A DNA stretch of 36,450 nt from Mesaphorura yosii (taxonomy: Eukaryota > Arthropoda > Collembola > Poduromorpha > Tullbergiidae), in the NCBI GenBank assembly GCA_009869945.1, contig WIXG01000583.1, positions 1-36,450 on the forward strand, written 5' to 3'. The notes beneath the pieces were generated by a model. It did no database searches. It was not told the DNA's origin and was given only the letters and a program-made list of their open reading frames with translations. Positions 20,379 to 29,404 of this stretch are shown piece by piece. Both the position numbers and the translations under genes were made by a program. Numbering within the stretch: position 1 is the first letter of the stretch; every line of letters starts with the position of its first letter.

Positions 20379-20970
20379 ATGAAGCACACCACAATTTTTG
20401 TAGCAAGTCTCCTTCTCCTGGCGGTCGCGTTCGTGAATGGAGCGCCACAGTCGGAAGGTAACGTTTAATTTAACAGCACTGTAACTTTTGAATAAAGATT
20501 TTTTTTAAATCCGTGAACCCCTGTTTTTCAATGCAGACCCACCGCCACCCTGCACAATCGTCTGCCCGACGTACTGCATTCCGGGGCCGACGGGCGTACG
20601 CGAGTGCTGCTCTCTGCAGGAGGACGCGAAGGGCCACTGCTACTGCAAATGTCCTCCGCCTCCACCGCCCGTGCCGGCCATGTAGGTCAAAAAGGAAAGC
20701 GTCACTTATTTATAATTTAAAAGGTCATAACGGTACCATTCCGGTACCGTAAGTTAGCTGGTTTATTCCAGATTTAGTTTAAAATTGCTTGCTGTAAACT
20801 CCCTGGCTCTGGAGTACAAATATTGGGCCAAAAACAAAATAAATCATCAGTTTGAACTAACTTGATCAAAACACCACATTCACTACAGGCCACCGCCGCC
20901 TAATTTCCAGGGCGCGCCGGTTCACCAATATGAAAGGGCTTATGGCTTCCAATTTTTAATAGAATTGTGA
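20379..20970 (+). CDS. Small secreted Cys/Pro-rich peptide
   Basis: Exon 1 (20379-20457) encodes the signal peptide (TTIFVASLLLLAVAFVNG) and APQSEG. Exon 2 (from 20537) encodes a compact eight-cysteine domain: PPPPCTIVCPTYC, RECCSLQED, GHCYCKC, then polyproline. Two ends are possible. Reading on gives a TAG at 20683-20685 and 75 residues. Alternatively, a GTAGGT donor at 20682 joins AT to a G after CACTACAG at 20889, keeping Met and adding PPPPNFQGAPVHQYERAYG to a TGA at 20968-20970. That form has 101 residues, with AATAAA right after the stop. The spliced sum is in frame and extends the polyproline theme, so I report the longer form. The start at 20379 rather than the in-frame ATG at 20358 matches the paralogue. 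The Cys pattern suggests an extracellular peptide, possibly defence- or cuticle-related, but the family is not recognised. Confidence 0.6.
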
Positions 20971-20976
20971 AATAAA
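20971..20976 (+). promoter_or_regulatory. Polyadenylation signal after the long form stop
   Basis: AATAAA begins directly after the TGA of the three-exon form. A second AATAAA at 20838-20843 would serve the short form that ends at the TAG. Confidence 0.4.
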
Positions 20977-21119
20977 CAATAAGGCTGAGGCGAATAGCCC
21001 CCATTCCTCGGAGCTAATGTTTTGCTAATTAATTCATTGAATTAATTACTGAATTTCAATAAGTGAATATTGAAGTGTGCACTCTTAGAATTCCGAAATT
21101 AAAACCCAGGTTCCCTTCT

Positions 21120-22337
21120 TTAAAACTCCAGATACTCCCCCTTGAGAGAGAGCAGCAGATTAATCGTATTGACAACGACGAAATCCAAACAATGTGGAGT
21201 CACTTCCCTCCTGAACTCAAACACATTCCCATGGATCCGGATCGCGATCGGGCGGACCGCGCGCCATCGCCCCACTTGAACTTGATTTCTCATCCTCCTG
21301 TAGGCTTCCAAAACACCACCGCTAAGACTGTGAACCCTCGTCATCTTCTCCACCGCCCTGCCCATAATGACAAAGTAAAAGGCCCCAATGAACACGCAGA
21401 AGACTGCGACGTAGTACGAGCCGAGTTTCTTTAAGGTTTTGATCACCGCCGCGACGAGGAGCATCGTCGCCAGTGACATGAACACCACACAGGAGGTGAG
21501 GCAGACGTCGATGAACGCTACGTGGGCGGTCGTGTTGAGGATTGTGAGGGAGTTGTAGGCGAGCCAGTGCTTCTCCTCAAGGCGGCGGTCTCTCAGCATT
21601 GATCGCAAGCAGAGTCGTGCAATAATTCCGTACTTGTCCAGGGCGGCAATGTTGAGAATCAGCCCGGCTGCTGAATTTATATTCTGGAAGGCTTCCAGCA
21701 CAACGAGCGCAAGCACTTGCCAGGAATTATCGGTGTCCAGTGTCGGGAATTGAGTGAGAAGGTTCTCCGGGTTGAAAATCGGGACGATGAGCATTCCGAA
21801 TGAGACGAGGCACATAAAGCGGGTGGCGAGGAGGACGAGGAAGGCAGTTGTGCGGGTGTCGCTGCGGGCGGTCCCGTCGGCTGCTGAGAGCGGATTTAAT
21901 TAAGCAGGGGTTTAACGGAAAATTCACTGCACGATGAACAACTCACCCTTCATCCGTTTTTCCATCTCCAGCGTCCTATTCATTACTGAAATAATGCTCT
22001 CAAACCTCACCAAATTATTCCCGATAAACAAGTACATCAGTATAGAAATAGTCAGCACATAAAGATGGAGTCCAGCTTGGAGATGAGTCAGCTCATTCCA
22101 GACTAAGAAAAAGTACGCCGTCTTGAAGGCCCTGTAACAAAAGTCTACGCAGATATTTAAATACCATAGCCACTTGTTTCTTGTTGTCATGTAGATTGAG
22201 TTGCCGGTCGAATCCAATGTGAATGGCATGCTCTTGACTATGTTCCCGTACGCCAGCGCCATTCGCAGGGGGCTTTCGCTTGAACTTCGGTGGAGTTGCC
22301 AGAAATATGCGGTGAATTTTCTTAAGAGTCGGGTCAT
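21120..22337 (-). CDS. Gustatory-type chemoreceptor (7-transmembrane)
   Basis: This is a probable ligand-gated chemosensory channel of the gustatory receptor superfamily. Two exons, 22337-21947 and 21883-21120, are split by a 63-bp intron (GTGAGT donor, CTCTCAG acceptor). They join in frame to 384 residues, the usual length for the family. Hydrophobic segments include LHLYVLTISILMYLFIG, FLVLLATRFMCLVSFGMLIV, a long hydrophobic run around LTSCVVFMSLATMLLVAAV and YYVAVFCVFIGAFYFVIMG. The C-terminal part resembles the exposed end of the decayed receptor at 4801-5620. The canonical TYhhhhhQF motif is not intact at the C-terminus, where FVVVNTINLLLSL occupies that place. The ATG at 22337 is the first in the frame, because the frame is closed upstream by a stop and the more distal codon is TTG. 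Confidence 0.72.
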
Positions 22338-22998
22338 GGCGATTTTGAAGGGTTCGAAGGGATCTTGATGGAGAACGACTCGACGCAACGCAAGAAATGT
22401 ATGTTAACGAATAGCTAATGGAATTGATTGGAGTACTTGGAAAATGACGCTTCTGTCATTTGGCAAAACCGGAGAACCGAACAAATACTGCATTTTTAAT
22501 CCATTCCTGAGTGCTCGACGTTTTTAGATATGGCAATGAATTAAAACTCGGGTCACGGGCGTAGCGTGAGCGGATTTAATCGATAGAATAATAGGATCAG
22601 CTTAAATAAAAAAAACGACAAGCCACACCGGCAGATCAAGAAATTAAGAAACGGCCTGATAACAAATTGAATTTTAATCATTCAAATGGAGCGATGAACG
22701 ATAAGCGCGATGGATTCTTGAAGAATTTAATTCACTCAACATCGTCTGTGCTATCTTGAAATTAGCGCCGAAATTGGAAGTTAGAATCAAAGATATTGCT
22801 TGCGATTGCACTCTCTCAGAGCGAACGAATCAGATCATAATTCTACAGTAAAAAATTGAAGCAGGCCGGAGTCAATTCTGAATTCAAGAACATTGCCATG
22901 AACGCTTGCTTATACTTGAAATTAACGCGGCACCTCGCTCACGGGCCTTCTTCCTTGAGTTTGAATTGTTGCCAAGGGCAATTACTACGTAAAAGACA
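22338..22998. other. AT-rich intergenic stretch
   Basis: No coding exon is visible on either strand. It should contain the receptor promoter (minus) and that of the next gene (plus). Confidence 0.4.
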
Positions 22999-24918
22999 AT
23001 GTACAAATCATTCACAAGCCTGATTAAATACTCGTGCTCAAAGTTGAGCCGGACCACGAAGCTGCTACTCTTCAAAAACACAAAATCTTTAAGAAAGCAC
23101 TCCGAAATGATAGCTCGTGGGGTCGTAGAGGATGAATTTGGCGGAAAAGACACAGAATCCAGCTCAAAACTGGCCCACGAGCATATTCAACCGTGCAGCA
23201 GTTGCCCCGCCGAAGTTCAGTCCCGCACCCGCCCCGTACCGAGTTCAGGAGCAGGACAAAGGAATGAAGGCCGGCAGGCTCCAAATAGCTCAACCGACCT
23301 GAACTTTAATACAAAGCTCGAGAAGGAGATCCAGACAATACACGACCGGGTTGAGGAGAGACCTCGTCGAGCGAGTGTGATGTCTAAATCAGCCGCCTTT
23401 CTTGTCGACGAGCTACGAACACTTCCACCGCTGGTCGACCTCCTTCGGACCACAAACGTGGATTTGATTCGGAATGTGATTTTGAAATCTTGTTAGTCGA
23501 CGTCGGTTCTTCACTCTTGATTTTTTACACTAACTACTCTTTTGCAGCTCGTGAGAACCCACCAGGAGCTGAACCGACTTAGGTCTTTGTTGACTCACCG
23601 TGATCGGTTGCCCAATCGTAGCATTACGAATCTGAGGCTTACCGACGACCCCCACCTAAAATGCACAATCACAAGCTCGATTCCCCTCATACCGGAGCAC
23701 GACCTGCATGTGGAGTCCTGCTTCAATCTGGGGAAGTCCACCGCCACGTGTCTACTGGAGCCGCCGCTACTAAACGCTAAACTCCCGTCGCAAATACTTG
23801 AAGACGTGTTCGGCATGAAGGAAGTGACCGTGTCCACCGCCACCGCGAGCACTGTTCCTTTGACGGAAATTTTCCGAGACGAAGCCAGAACCGAAAGCAG
23901 CAGCAACTCCGCCTCACTCCCACTCGACCCCATCGAAACCCTCCCCGTCAACGAACGAACGATGAAGCACACGCTGCTTTACATCAACCCAAAGACGTAC
24001 ATGTGCTTTGAACAATCTGAAACGGACCTCGAGCTCCAGCGTCTCTTCACGCGCATTCCACCTGTTTCCCACACTTTGCACTTGCAACCACGGAGAGAGG
24101 AAGGATCCTCCGTCCCCCGGATCGACTCTTTTTACGGGACGAAGGACCTGCGAAGATTCGGCCACGCCTCATACTTCATTCCGGACCTCAGTGCGAGCGA
24201 GCGAAAAGTAGTTGGATGGCGCCGGTCGTTCCGCCTCGGGAGACGCAAGTATAGGAGCAGCCTGTTTCGTAGCACGACGGACCCGTGCTCAGTGACGTTC
24301 TGCGAGTGGGTTGGCGGCACGCAGGCGAGAGTCGAGAGTTTGTCCTCCTGCAACAGTCTGGACAATCAGGAGTCAGCCAGGCGAGGCCCCCGCATCTTCC
24401 CCCTCATTCGGAGTCGGTTTTGCAGGCGCGAGCCACTGCTCGACGGGGATTCGAAAGACTCTATGCAGTTTCATCGCCGTCAACAAGCTCAACTCCGACG
24501 CAATCAAGTTTATAGACACCGCCTGCAAAAAGCGTTAAATTGCATCCTCCCCTGCTGGTGGGAGCCACCTTCTCCAATCGAAGCCGCCTCCGACAATTGG
24601 CAGCAACCAGCGAGGCGGACAGTTCGGCAAAGGATTCTCCGCCTCGCTTTCGGCTGGTGCATTCCGCGAGAGGAGGGCACTTCGGCTCACGACATTGCCA
24701 TTTCGGTGGAGGGAAGCGGGGAATTTCGTCGACCACCGCCTTTGCTCGTCCCGGTAACACCAGGACCTAAACTAGGGCATCATTGGTTTTTGCCTGGGCC
24801 ACAAGCGACTGAAGGGGCCGAGTCAACGTCCCTCCTCAGCCCACAACGCCTTCATCCATTCGCTAATCTCGACAACAAGAACAATAATGCAATCATGGAC
24901 AAGTTCAACATTGATTAA
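22999..24918 (+). CDS. Uncharacterised Arg/Ser-rich protein, two exons
   Basis: Not recognised. Exon 1 (22999-23475) ends at a GTGATT donor in phase 0. Exon 2 (23548-24918) begins after TTTTGCAG and runs 1,371 bp without a stop, giving 615 residues. A frame this long in a GC-rich stretch with an AATAAA (24925-24930) just after the stop supports a real gene. Exon 1 ends in AAFLVDELRTLPPLVDLLRT and exon 2 starts LVRTHQELNRLRSLLTHRDR, both amphipathic and possibly helical. The rest is rich in Arg, Ser and Pro, with no membrane segment or signal. The first 30 residues (KSFTSLIKYSCSKLSRTTK) are basic and lack acid, so they could be a mitochondrial presequence. Translation may equally start at the ATG at 23107. 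Additional introns in exon 2 are possible, since the frame is compositionally uneven after about 24400. Confidence 0.5.
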
Positions 24919-24924
24919 TTGCCG

Positions 24925-24930
24925 AATAAA
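24925..24930 (+). promoter_or_regulatory. Polyadenylation signal
   Basis: AATAAA lies seven bases after the stop of the Arg/Ser-rich protein gene, in the correct orientation. Confidence 0.5.
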
Positions 24931-25224
24931 TTCCAAGTTACGCTCAAGTGCAAAGTACACTTTTAACACTTGAGTGACTGATTACCGTGAAAACAAGCTG
25001 GGCTGAGGGATTTTGTAGTGTAGGCGTGTTGTTGACGTGCAATAAATTGCAATTAGGTCATTGTTTTTTCAGATTACTTTGTCCGGCTATTTTAGAACCG
25101 ATGAGCTCAGCAGGCACTTGACCCTTGAATCTGTCTAGTGCAGAATTTAAGCCCGTGCCAGCTCCCATTTAAGCTCGCACAAAGCACTCAATTCAAGCCA
25201 ATTCATTCCAACTCGCGATCCACG

Positions 25225-25902
25225 ATGGCGTATTTTCGCTCCTTCCTGCTAGCAATTGTTGCCCTGCAATTCGCAGCCACCACCGCTGCTGCGCTGTCTG
25301 ACGCTGTCCAATCTACCGAGCCGATCCTCATCAGACACGAGAGGACGGGGGAGGTGTTCGCCAAGTCGTACTACTACAACCCGGCCGAGAATGGACTTGT
25401 AAGCGAGCGACGCCCATGAAATGAAGGCTCTTGTGAGTAATTTGTGCTCTCCTCCACCTTTCAGTCCAACTGGTACGACTCGATGCAATGGTGCCAGGGG
25501 CGAGGCTACGAACCGGCTAGGATCGACAGCGCCGCCGAGAACCAAATCGTGGCCAACACGCTGAACCAGCAGTTTTGTGAGTCAGCCAGGCATTCTTGTG
25601 GTTTTTCACACCTTTGAGAACCGTAGAATCTCATCTCCACCCATTTCTCTACAGCCTCCTCGCGAGTCTTCTGGCTGGGCGCCTCCGACTGGGGTCAGGA
25701 GGGCCAGTTCTACTGGCTCCGGACGGGGCAGCGTTTCACGTACCATAATTTCGTGCCCGGCTACCCGAACGGAGGGCCCGACGAGTCGTGTGCGTACGTG
25801 TGGGGCGATGGGAACTGGTACGATCAGTACTGCACCGTGGCGGAAGTGAGGCCGCTCTGCCAGGTCGTGACGCGGGTGAAGGGTGGGTCCATTGTGGAGT
25901 AG
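25225..25902 (+). CDS. Secreted C-type lectin domain protein
   Basis: This is an extracellular single-domain lectin-like protein, of a kind often linked to glycan recognition or immunity in arthropods. Three exons, 25225-25398, 25465-25576 and 25655-25902, join in frame to 177 residues. A signal peptide (SFLLAIVALQFAATTAAA) precedes a C-type lectin fold from about residue 48. Recognisable pieces are SYYYNPAENGLSNWYDSMQW, WCQGRGYEPARIDSAAENQI, VFWLGASDWGQEGQFYW, YPNGGPDESC and DGNWYDQYCTV, then PLCQV. Four cysteines fit the two usual disulfides. The calcium and sugar motif that is EPN or QPD in classical lectins is replaced by YPN/GPD, and WND by WYD. Calcium-dependent sugar binding is therefore uncertain. 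The intron positions and stop are unambiguous. Confidence 0.88.
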
Positions 25903-25938
25903 ACTTTATGCTAGTAGTGGTAATTAATGGGCATGATG

Positions 25939-25944
25939 AAATAA
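25939..25944 (+). promoter_or_regulatory. Polyadenylation signal of the lectin gene
   Basis: AATAAA sits 36 bp after the lectin stop codon, in the correct orientation. Confidence 0.55.
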
Positions 25945-26532
25945 AAAGTGTATGTGACAACCGCGACGACACGGCTCTTAGAAGGCAGTAGCAGCCTGAA
26001 AGGGAACGAGTCTTTGACTTACGATTCCCTCGAAATTCCTTCCCTCTCATACTTTTTAGCGAAACTCTTTCTACTCGAAAAGCGAAAAATACTTGACAGC
26101 ATGCGAGTGAATCCCAATCATGTCAAGTGCCTCATTGAAATCCAGACTTGTGCAGTGTAAGCAGCAAATCCACCGGCCGAAGTGGCTGTTTAGATTTTGT
26201 GATTGCTGCACGTGAAATAAAATTGGCATGAGAGCCTTGCTTTGAGTCCCGGCCCGTGTGCAAATCGTCCTGCTGACCTTCATTTAGGTTAAAACACGCG
26301 ATTCGTGACAAATACTCGAGAAAATCACAGCTGACAGCTAGACAATCGAGAATTGCTCACTCTCAATGGGGATTCAGTCACCTTGTCACGCATTAATCAG
26401 CAATCAGCGCCATTGTCCTCTGCTCTCAGTGCTCATCCCCACCATTCCACTCCAGCATTCGTTACACATTGCACTCCAGCATTCCATTTCCTGCCTTCCA
26501 TCGTCCTCTCCTTTCGACTTGAATCCGCCGCG
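25945..26532. other. Intergenic, no gene seen
   Basis: No coding exon with a motif is visible. The last 150 bp are C-rich and probably form the leader of the RidA-like gene. A longer in-frame ATG at 26353 is less likely than 26533, which directly precedes the signal peptide. Confidence 0.4.
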
Positions 26533-27139
26533 ATGCAAAAACCCGCATCACGAATCGCACTATCACTCGGCCTTCTCGTCCTGGCCCACCTCACCCCACC
26601 GTCCCTCACACTCTCCGTCCGCAAGATATTCCACTCCGACTCGCCGCTTCCGCTCAGCCAGGCGGTGCAGGTGGACGAGCTGCTGTACGTGAGCGGGACG
26701 CTCGGAACGGGACTGGACGGGACTCTCGTGCCGGGGATCGTCGGTCAGTCACGGCAGGCGTTGGACAACATTGGTCGAATTCTGGAGGCAGCGGGGAGCT
26801 CTTTTCGGAGCGGTGAGTTACTCTTGCATTGTTTCTCTGTGTTTATCGCACGAGACAAATGAGATTGGTAATCTTTTGTACTGCAGTGGTCAAGGTGAAC
26901 GTGCTGCTGAGCGACATGGCTAATTACGACTACATGAACGTCGTGTACGCTGAGTGTAAGCCGGTTGCCAGCTATTTTAAAGGAAAATTTGCCCCTTGAT
27001 TTAAAGTGCCTTCAATTTTGCAGACTTCCGCGAGAAATTCCCGGCCCGGTTCGCGTACCAGGTCGCGAGGCTTCCCATGGACGCTCTAATCGAGATCGAC
27101 GCCGTGGCCATCGTCGGTGAAGTGGTCGATATTGATTGA
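26533..27139 (+). CDS. RidA (YjgF/UK114) family protein with signal peptide
   Basis: RidA enzymes hydrolyse reactive enamine/imine intermediates made by PLP enzymes, normally in cytosol or mitochondria. Three exons, 26533-26812, 26887-26955 and 27024-27139, join in frame to 154 residues. The RidA fold starts near residue 30. The motifs are LPLSQAVQVDELLYVSG, QSRQALDNIGRILEAAGSSF, VVKVNVLLSDMANYDYMN and FPARFAYQVARLPMDALIEI. The catalytic Arg of PAR and the terminal Glu of LIEI are both present. Unusually, an N-terminal hydrophobic signal (RIALSLGLLVLAHLTPPSL) precedes the domain, which would send the product to the secretory pathway. The start at 26533 fits this signal, and a downstream start lacking it is not evident. 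An AATAAA lies 34 bp after the stop. Confidence 0.85.
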
Positions 27140-27453
27140 GAGATTCCTTGCATTAAGAGTCATTAAATCATTAATAAAAACATTAGTGCAAATTATTCTG
27201 GGCCACGGCCTTCATTTCTCCCCGTTCCCAAGGGAAAGGTGGCGGCGGAGTCTCGAGTTTCGCGCTCTTCGACTCCTCGCCTCACTCTGGCGGCCTCTCC
27301 TTCACTTCCTTCGCGCTTCGTCTCCACTCTCCAGTTTTCACGATTGTCGAATCTTCTCTTCAGGAGCCGTCACTTTAGTGACAACTGCTGCCTTCCCTTG
27401 TGCTTGTGCTGCTGCCACAAGTCATAAATTGGCCGTCAAGCTCACCAGCAGCG
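27140..27453. other. Spacer between the RidA-like and next gene
   Basis: Apart from the poly(A) signal there is no supported coding exon. The long frame crossing this region lacks motifs and is out of frame with the signal peptide that follows. Confidence 0.4.
27173..27178 (+). promoter_or_regulatory. Polyadenylation signal of the RidA-like gene
   Basis: AATAAA in the correct orientation, 34 bp after the RidA-like stop codon. Confidence 0.55.
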
Positions 27454-28218
27454 ATGGGAAATCGTCGACTCCCTCCGTCTCGCCTGGCCAGCCCCAAGTT
27501 CCTACTGGCCGCCGTTCTCTTTCTGATTGCCGGACTCACCGACTGCAGCGGGCAGCAGAGCTAAAAGTGGCTGAATTGGCTGATGTGCTGAGTGCCCGAG
27601 GTGGACGAAAAGGTGAGGCTATTCTCGGTCCAACTCGGCGCGCCCTTCCCAATCTTTACTGTGCCCTACAGCACTGTGTCCCCTTCTCGTTGAGTCCAGC
27701 CCACCGCCTCCTGCGACAACTGAAGAAAGAGCTTCAGCGCCGATCCAGCCAGTGCATTGATGAGAAACTGACACTGGAGGAGGCGAGGATTCGTCTGTAT
27801 AGACTGAGTCAACAAGTGAGTTGCGCCGCCACGCTCCAAAACATTCTACTGTGACATTCATTCTCTGACACAGAAAAAAGCGACGGTTTAACCACGTTGT
27901 AGCTAAATTGATTACGGGCAAGATGACGAGTACAAGATTGCCAACGACATTTAGATTTCTCCTGGGCAGATTCAATACTACAAAATATCACCAAACTACT
28001 TTTACAGCTACAAAGACCTTCGACTACGCGTAAGCGATCAAATAACACTAAGCCTTTTGAAAGTGCCGTTGCTTATTAATACCGATCTTTCCCAACAGTT
28101 TACGAGCGACAAGGCCCTAGTCCGAATCTGCTACTCCCGTTCTCAACTGAACGAGAATAATCACATGTGGATTACTATGAGACAACGGGCTCGTGTCAGA
28201 CACCAAGCGGTTCTGTGA
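27454..28218 (+). CDS. Tentative secreted protein, frame broken by two stops
   Basis: Not recognised. An ATG at 27454 opens a clear signal peptide (SPKFLLAAVLFLIAGLTDCS). The same frame then meets TAA at 27562 and TGA at 27589, and continues open to a GTGAGG donor after 27612. Exons 27672-27815, 27955-28029 and 28099-28218 follow with GT-AG borders and matching phase 0. They encode a charged helical stretch (LLRQLKKELQRRSSQCIDEK), a Tyr-rich piece (YKISPNYFYSYKDLRL) and a basic tail to TGA. An alternative third exon at 27874 ends after five codons. The two stops could be removed only by an implausible 33-nt GC-AG intron. The gene may therefore be a recent pseudogene, or the stop-containing stretch may be mis-sequenced. 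Confidence 0.35.
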
Positions 28219-29404
28219 AGGCTGACATTGAACTGGCTTGGGATAAACCGTGCAACAAACAAAAACGTTCCGGCTGTGCTCCAATTACATCTCCGTCACA
28301 CCAACGGTAGTCAATTCAGGCAGGGCAGGAGGAGTTGACTGTGAAGAGCATGGGTGTGAGTCACCGGATCAGATTCGTGTGACGTGGTCACAGAGAGGAC
28401 ACATCTTGAGAATGTAATAGACAAAGTCTGGAATTAGATCCGTAATTAAATGCATTTAATATTTGGCGATACCCTTGGCAGAAGCTTCGCCCTCATCCGC
28501 CAGTACCCCCTGACCAGTTTGGTTTCTCCAATTGAGGGCTTTTTCATAAACTCTCTTCTTTCGGACTTTATTTTGCAGCTTGCTCACTGTTACTCGAACC
28601 AACTCAGCGTCGGTGATCATTTGTAATCCTTCTTAATAAGAGCGAATGGTCACTCTGTCCGTGATAGAAATAAAGCCCACCCTCTTTCTTTCTTGGGTTT
28701 TTTCCACGGAGTGGAAAAGTAAAGCTTAAGTTCCTAAGAACATATTTACATTTATAACTGATCACCTAATTAGAAATTCTGACTCTGAAATCACTTGCCT
28801 ATAATTCGCCACCCTCATTTAATCCAAAATCACGGTCTCTTCTGCAGATGTCCATTTCTTATTATCTTCAATTTTTCTCCGCTTTTTAACTGGAGGCTGG
28901 CCACTTGACATGCTTAATTATTATTGATTTAACTAATTGAGTAGGACTCTCGCACCTGAGTACCTGACTAAGTTTATCAAGGTTGAAAGAGCTGATGAAG
29001 CCGGAAAATATCTGAAACTACTATGATCTTGTTATTTGAAAAAAGTAGCCCCTTGGCATGTTTTAAAGTAATAAGGTTTGTTATCTACACCAGTCAATTA
29101 GAAGCCGCGAATATGCCATCATTTTATTATTCCTTGTAAAAGTACGAAAATAAGATAACAACTGGTTCCCTTCTGGGACTCGCTAATTAGTTTTGTAGTT
29201 GTTACAAATACATGTTACTCAATAAATCTGATAAACTGTTATTTTAATATCACGCTTTGCACGATTTTGGTGTCATTTTGTACGGCACCAATTCACCAAC
29301 ACTTGAAATTGAAACAAGCGTCTGCCTCTTATCTCGACGAGCCTCGTGCACTTTTGAAGGTTTCATTTTTCAGCTGAGACTCTTTGCCTAAAGACGTGTC
29401 CACG
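28219..29404. other. AT-rich intergenic stretch
   Basis: Apart from a 54-codon minus-strand frame at 28456-28620, nothing coding is supported. The last part should hold the promoter of the GMC oxidoreductase. Confidence 0.4.
28456..28620 (-). pseudogene. Possible Myb/SANT-like domain fragment
   Basis: The minus strand encodes 54 residues from ATG to TAA, including KVRKKRVYEKALNWRNQTGQ and GVLADEGEASAKGI. The basic helix followed by a WRNQTGQGV-type turn resembles the end of the Myb/SANT-like DNA-binding domains common in arthropod genomes and Harbinger-type elements. No flanking continuation is found. It may be a transposon relic or chance. Confidence 0.3.

Noticed and set aside
22338..22388. 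Extending the minus-strand chemoreceptor to 22388
   Set aside because: The codon there is TTG, not ATG, and a stop lies just upstream. The first ATG in frame is at 22337.
23542..23547. Treating the TTG at 23542 as a translation start
   Set aside because: TTGCAG is the splice acceptor of exon 2, and the coding part starts at 23548.
27117..27453. Long plus-strand frame reading through the spacer after the RidA-like gene
   Set aside because: It overlaps the RidA stop region, has no motif and is out of frame with the signal peptide at 27454.
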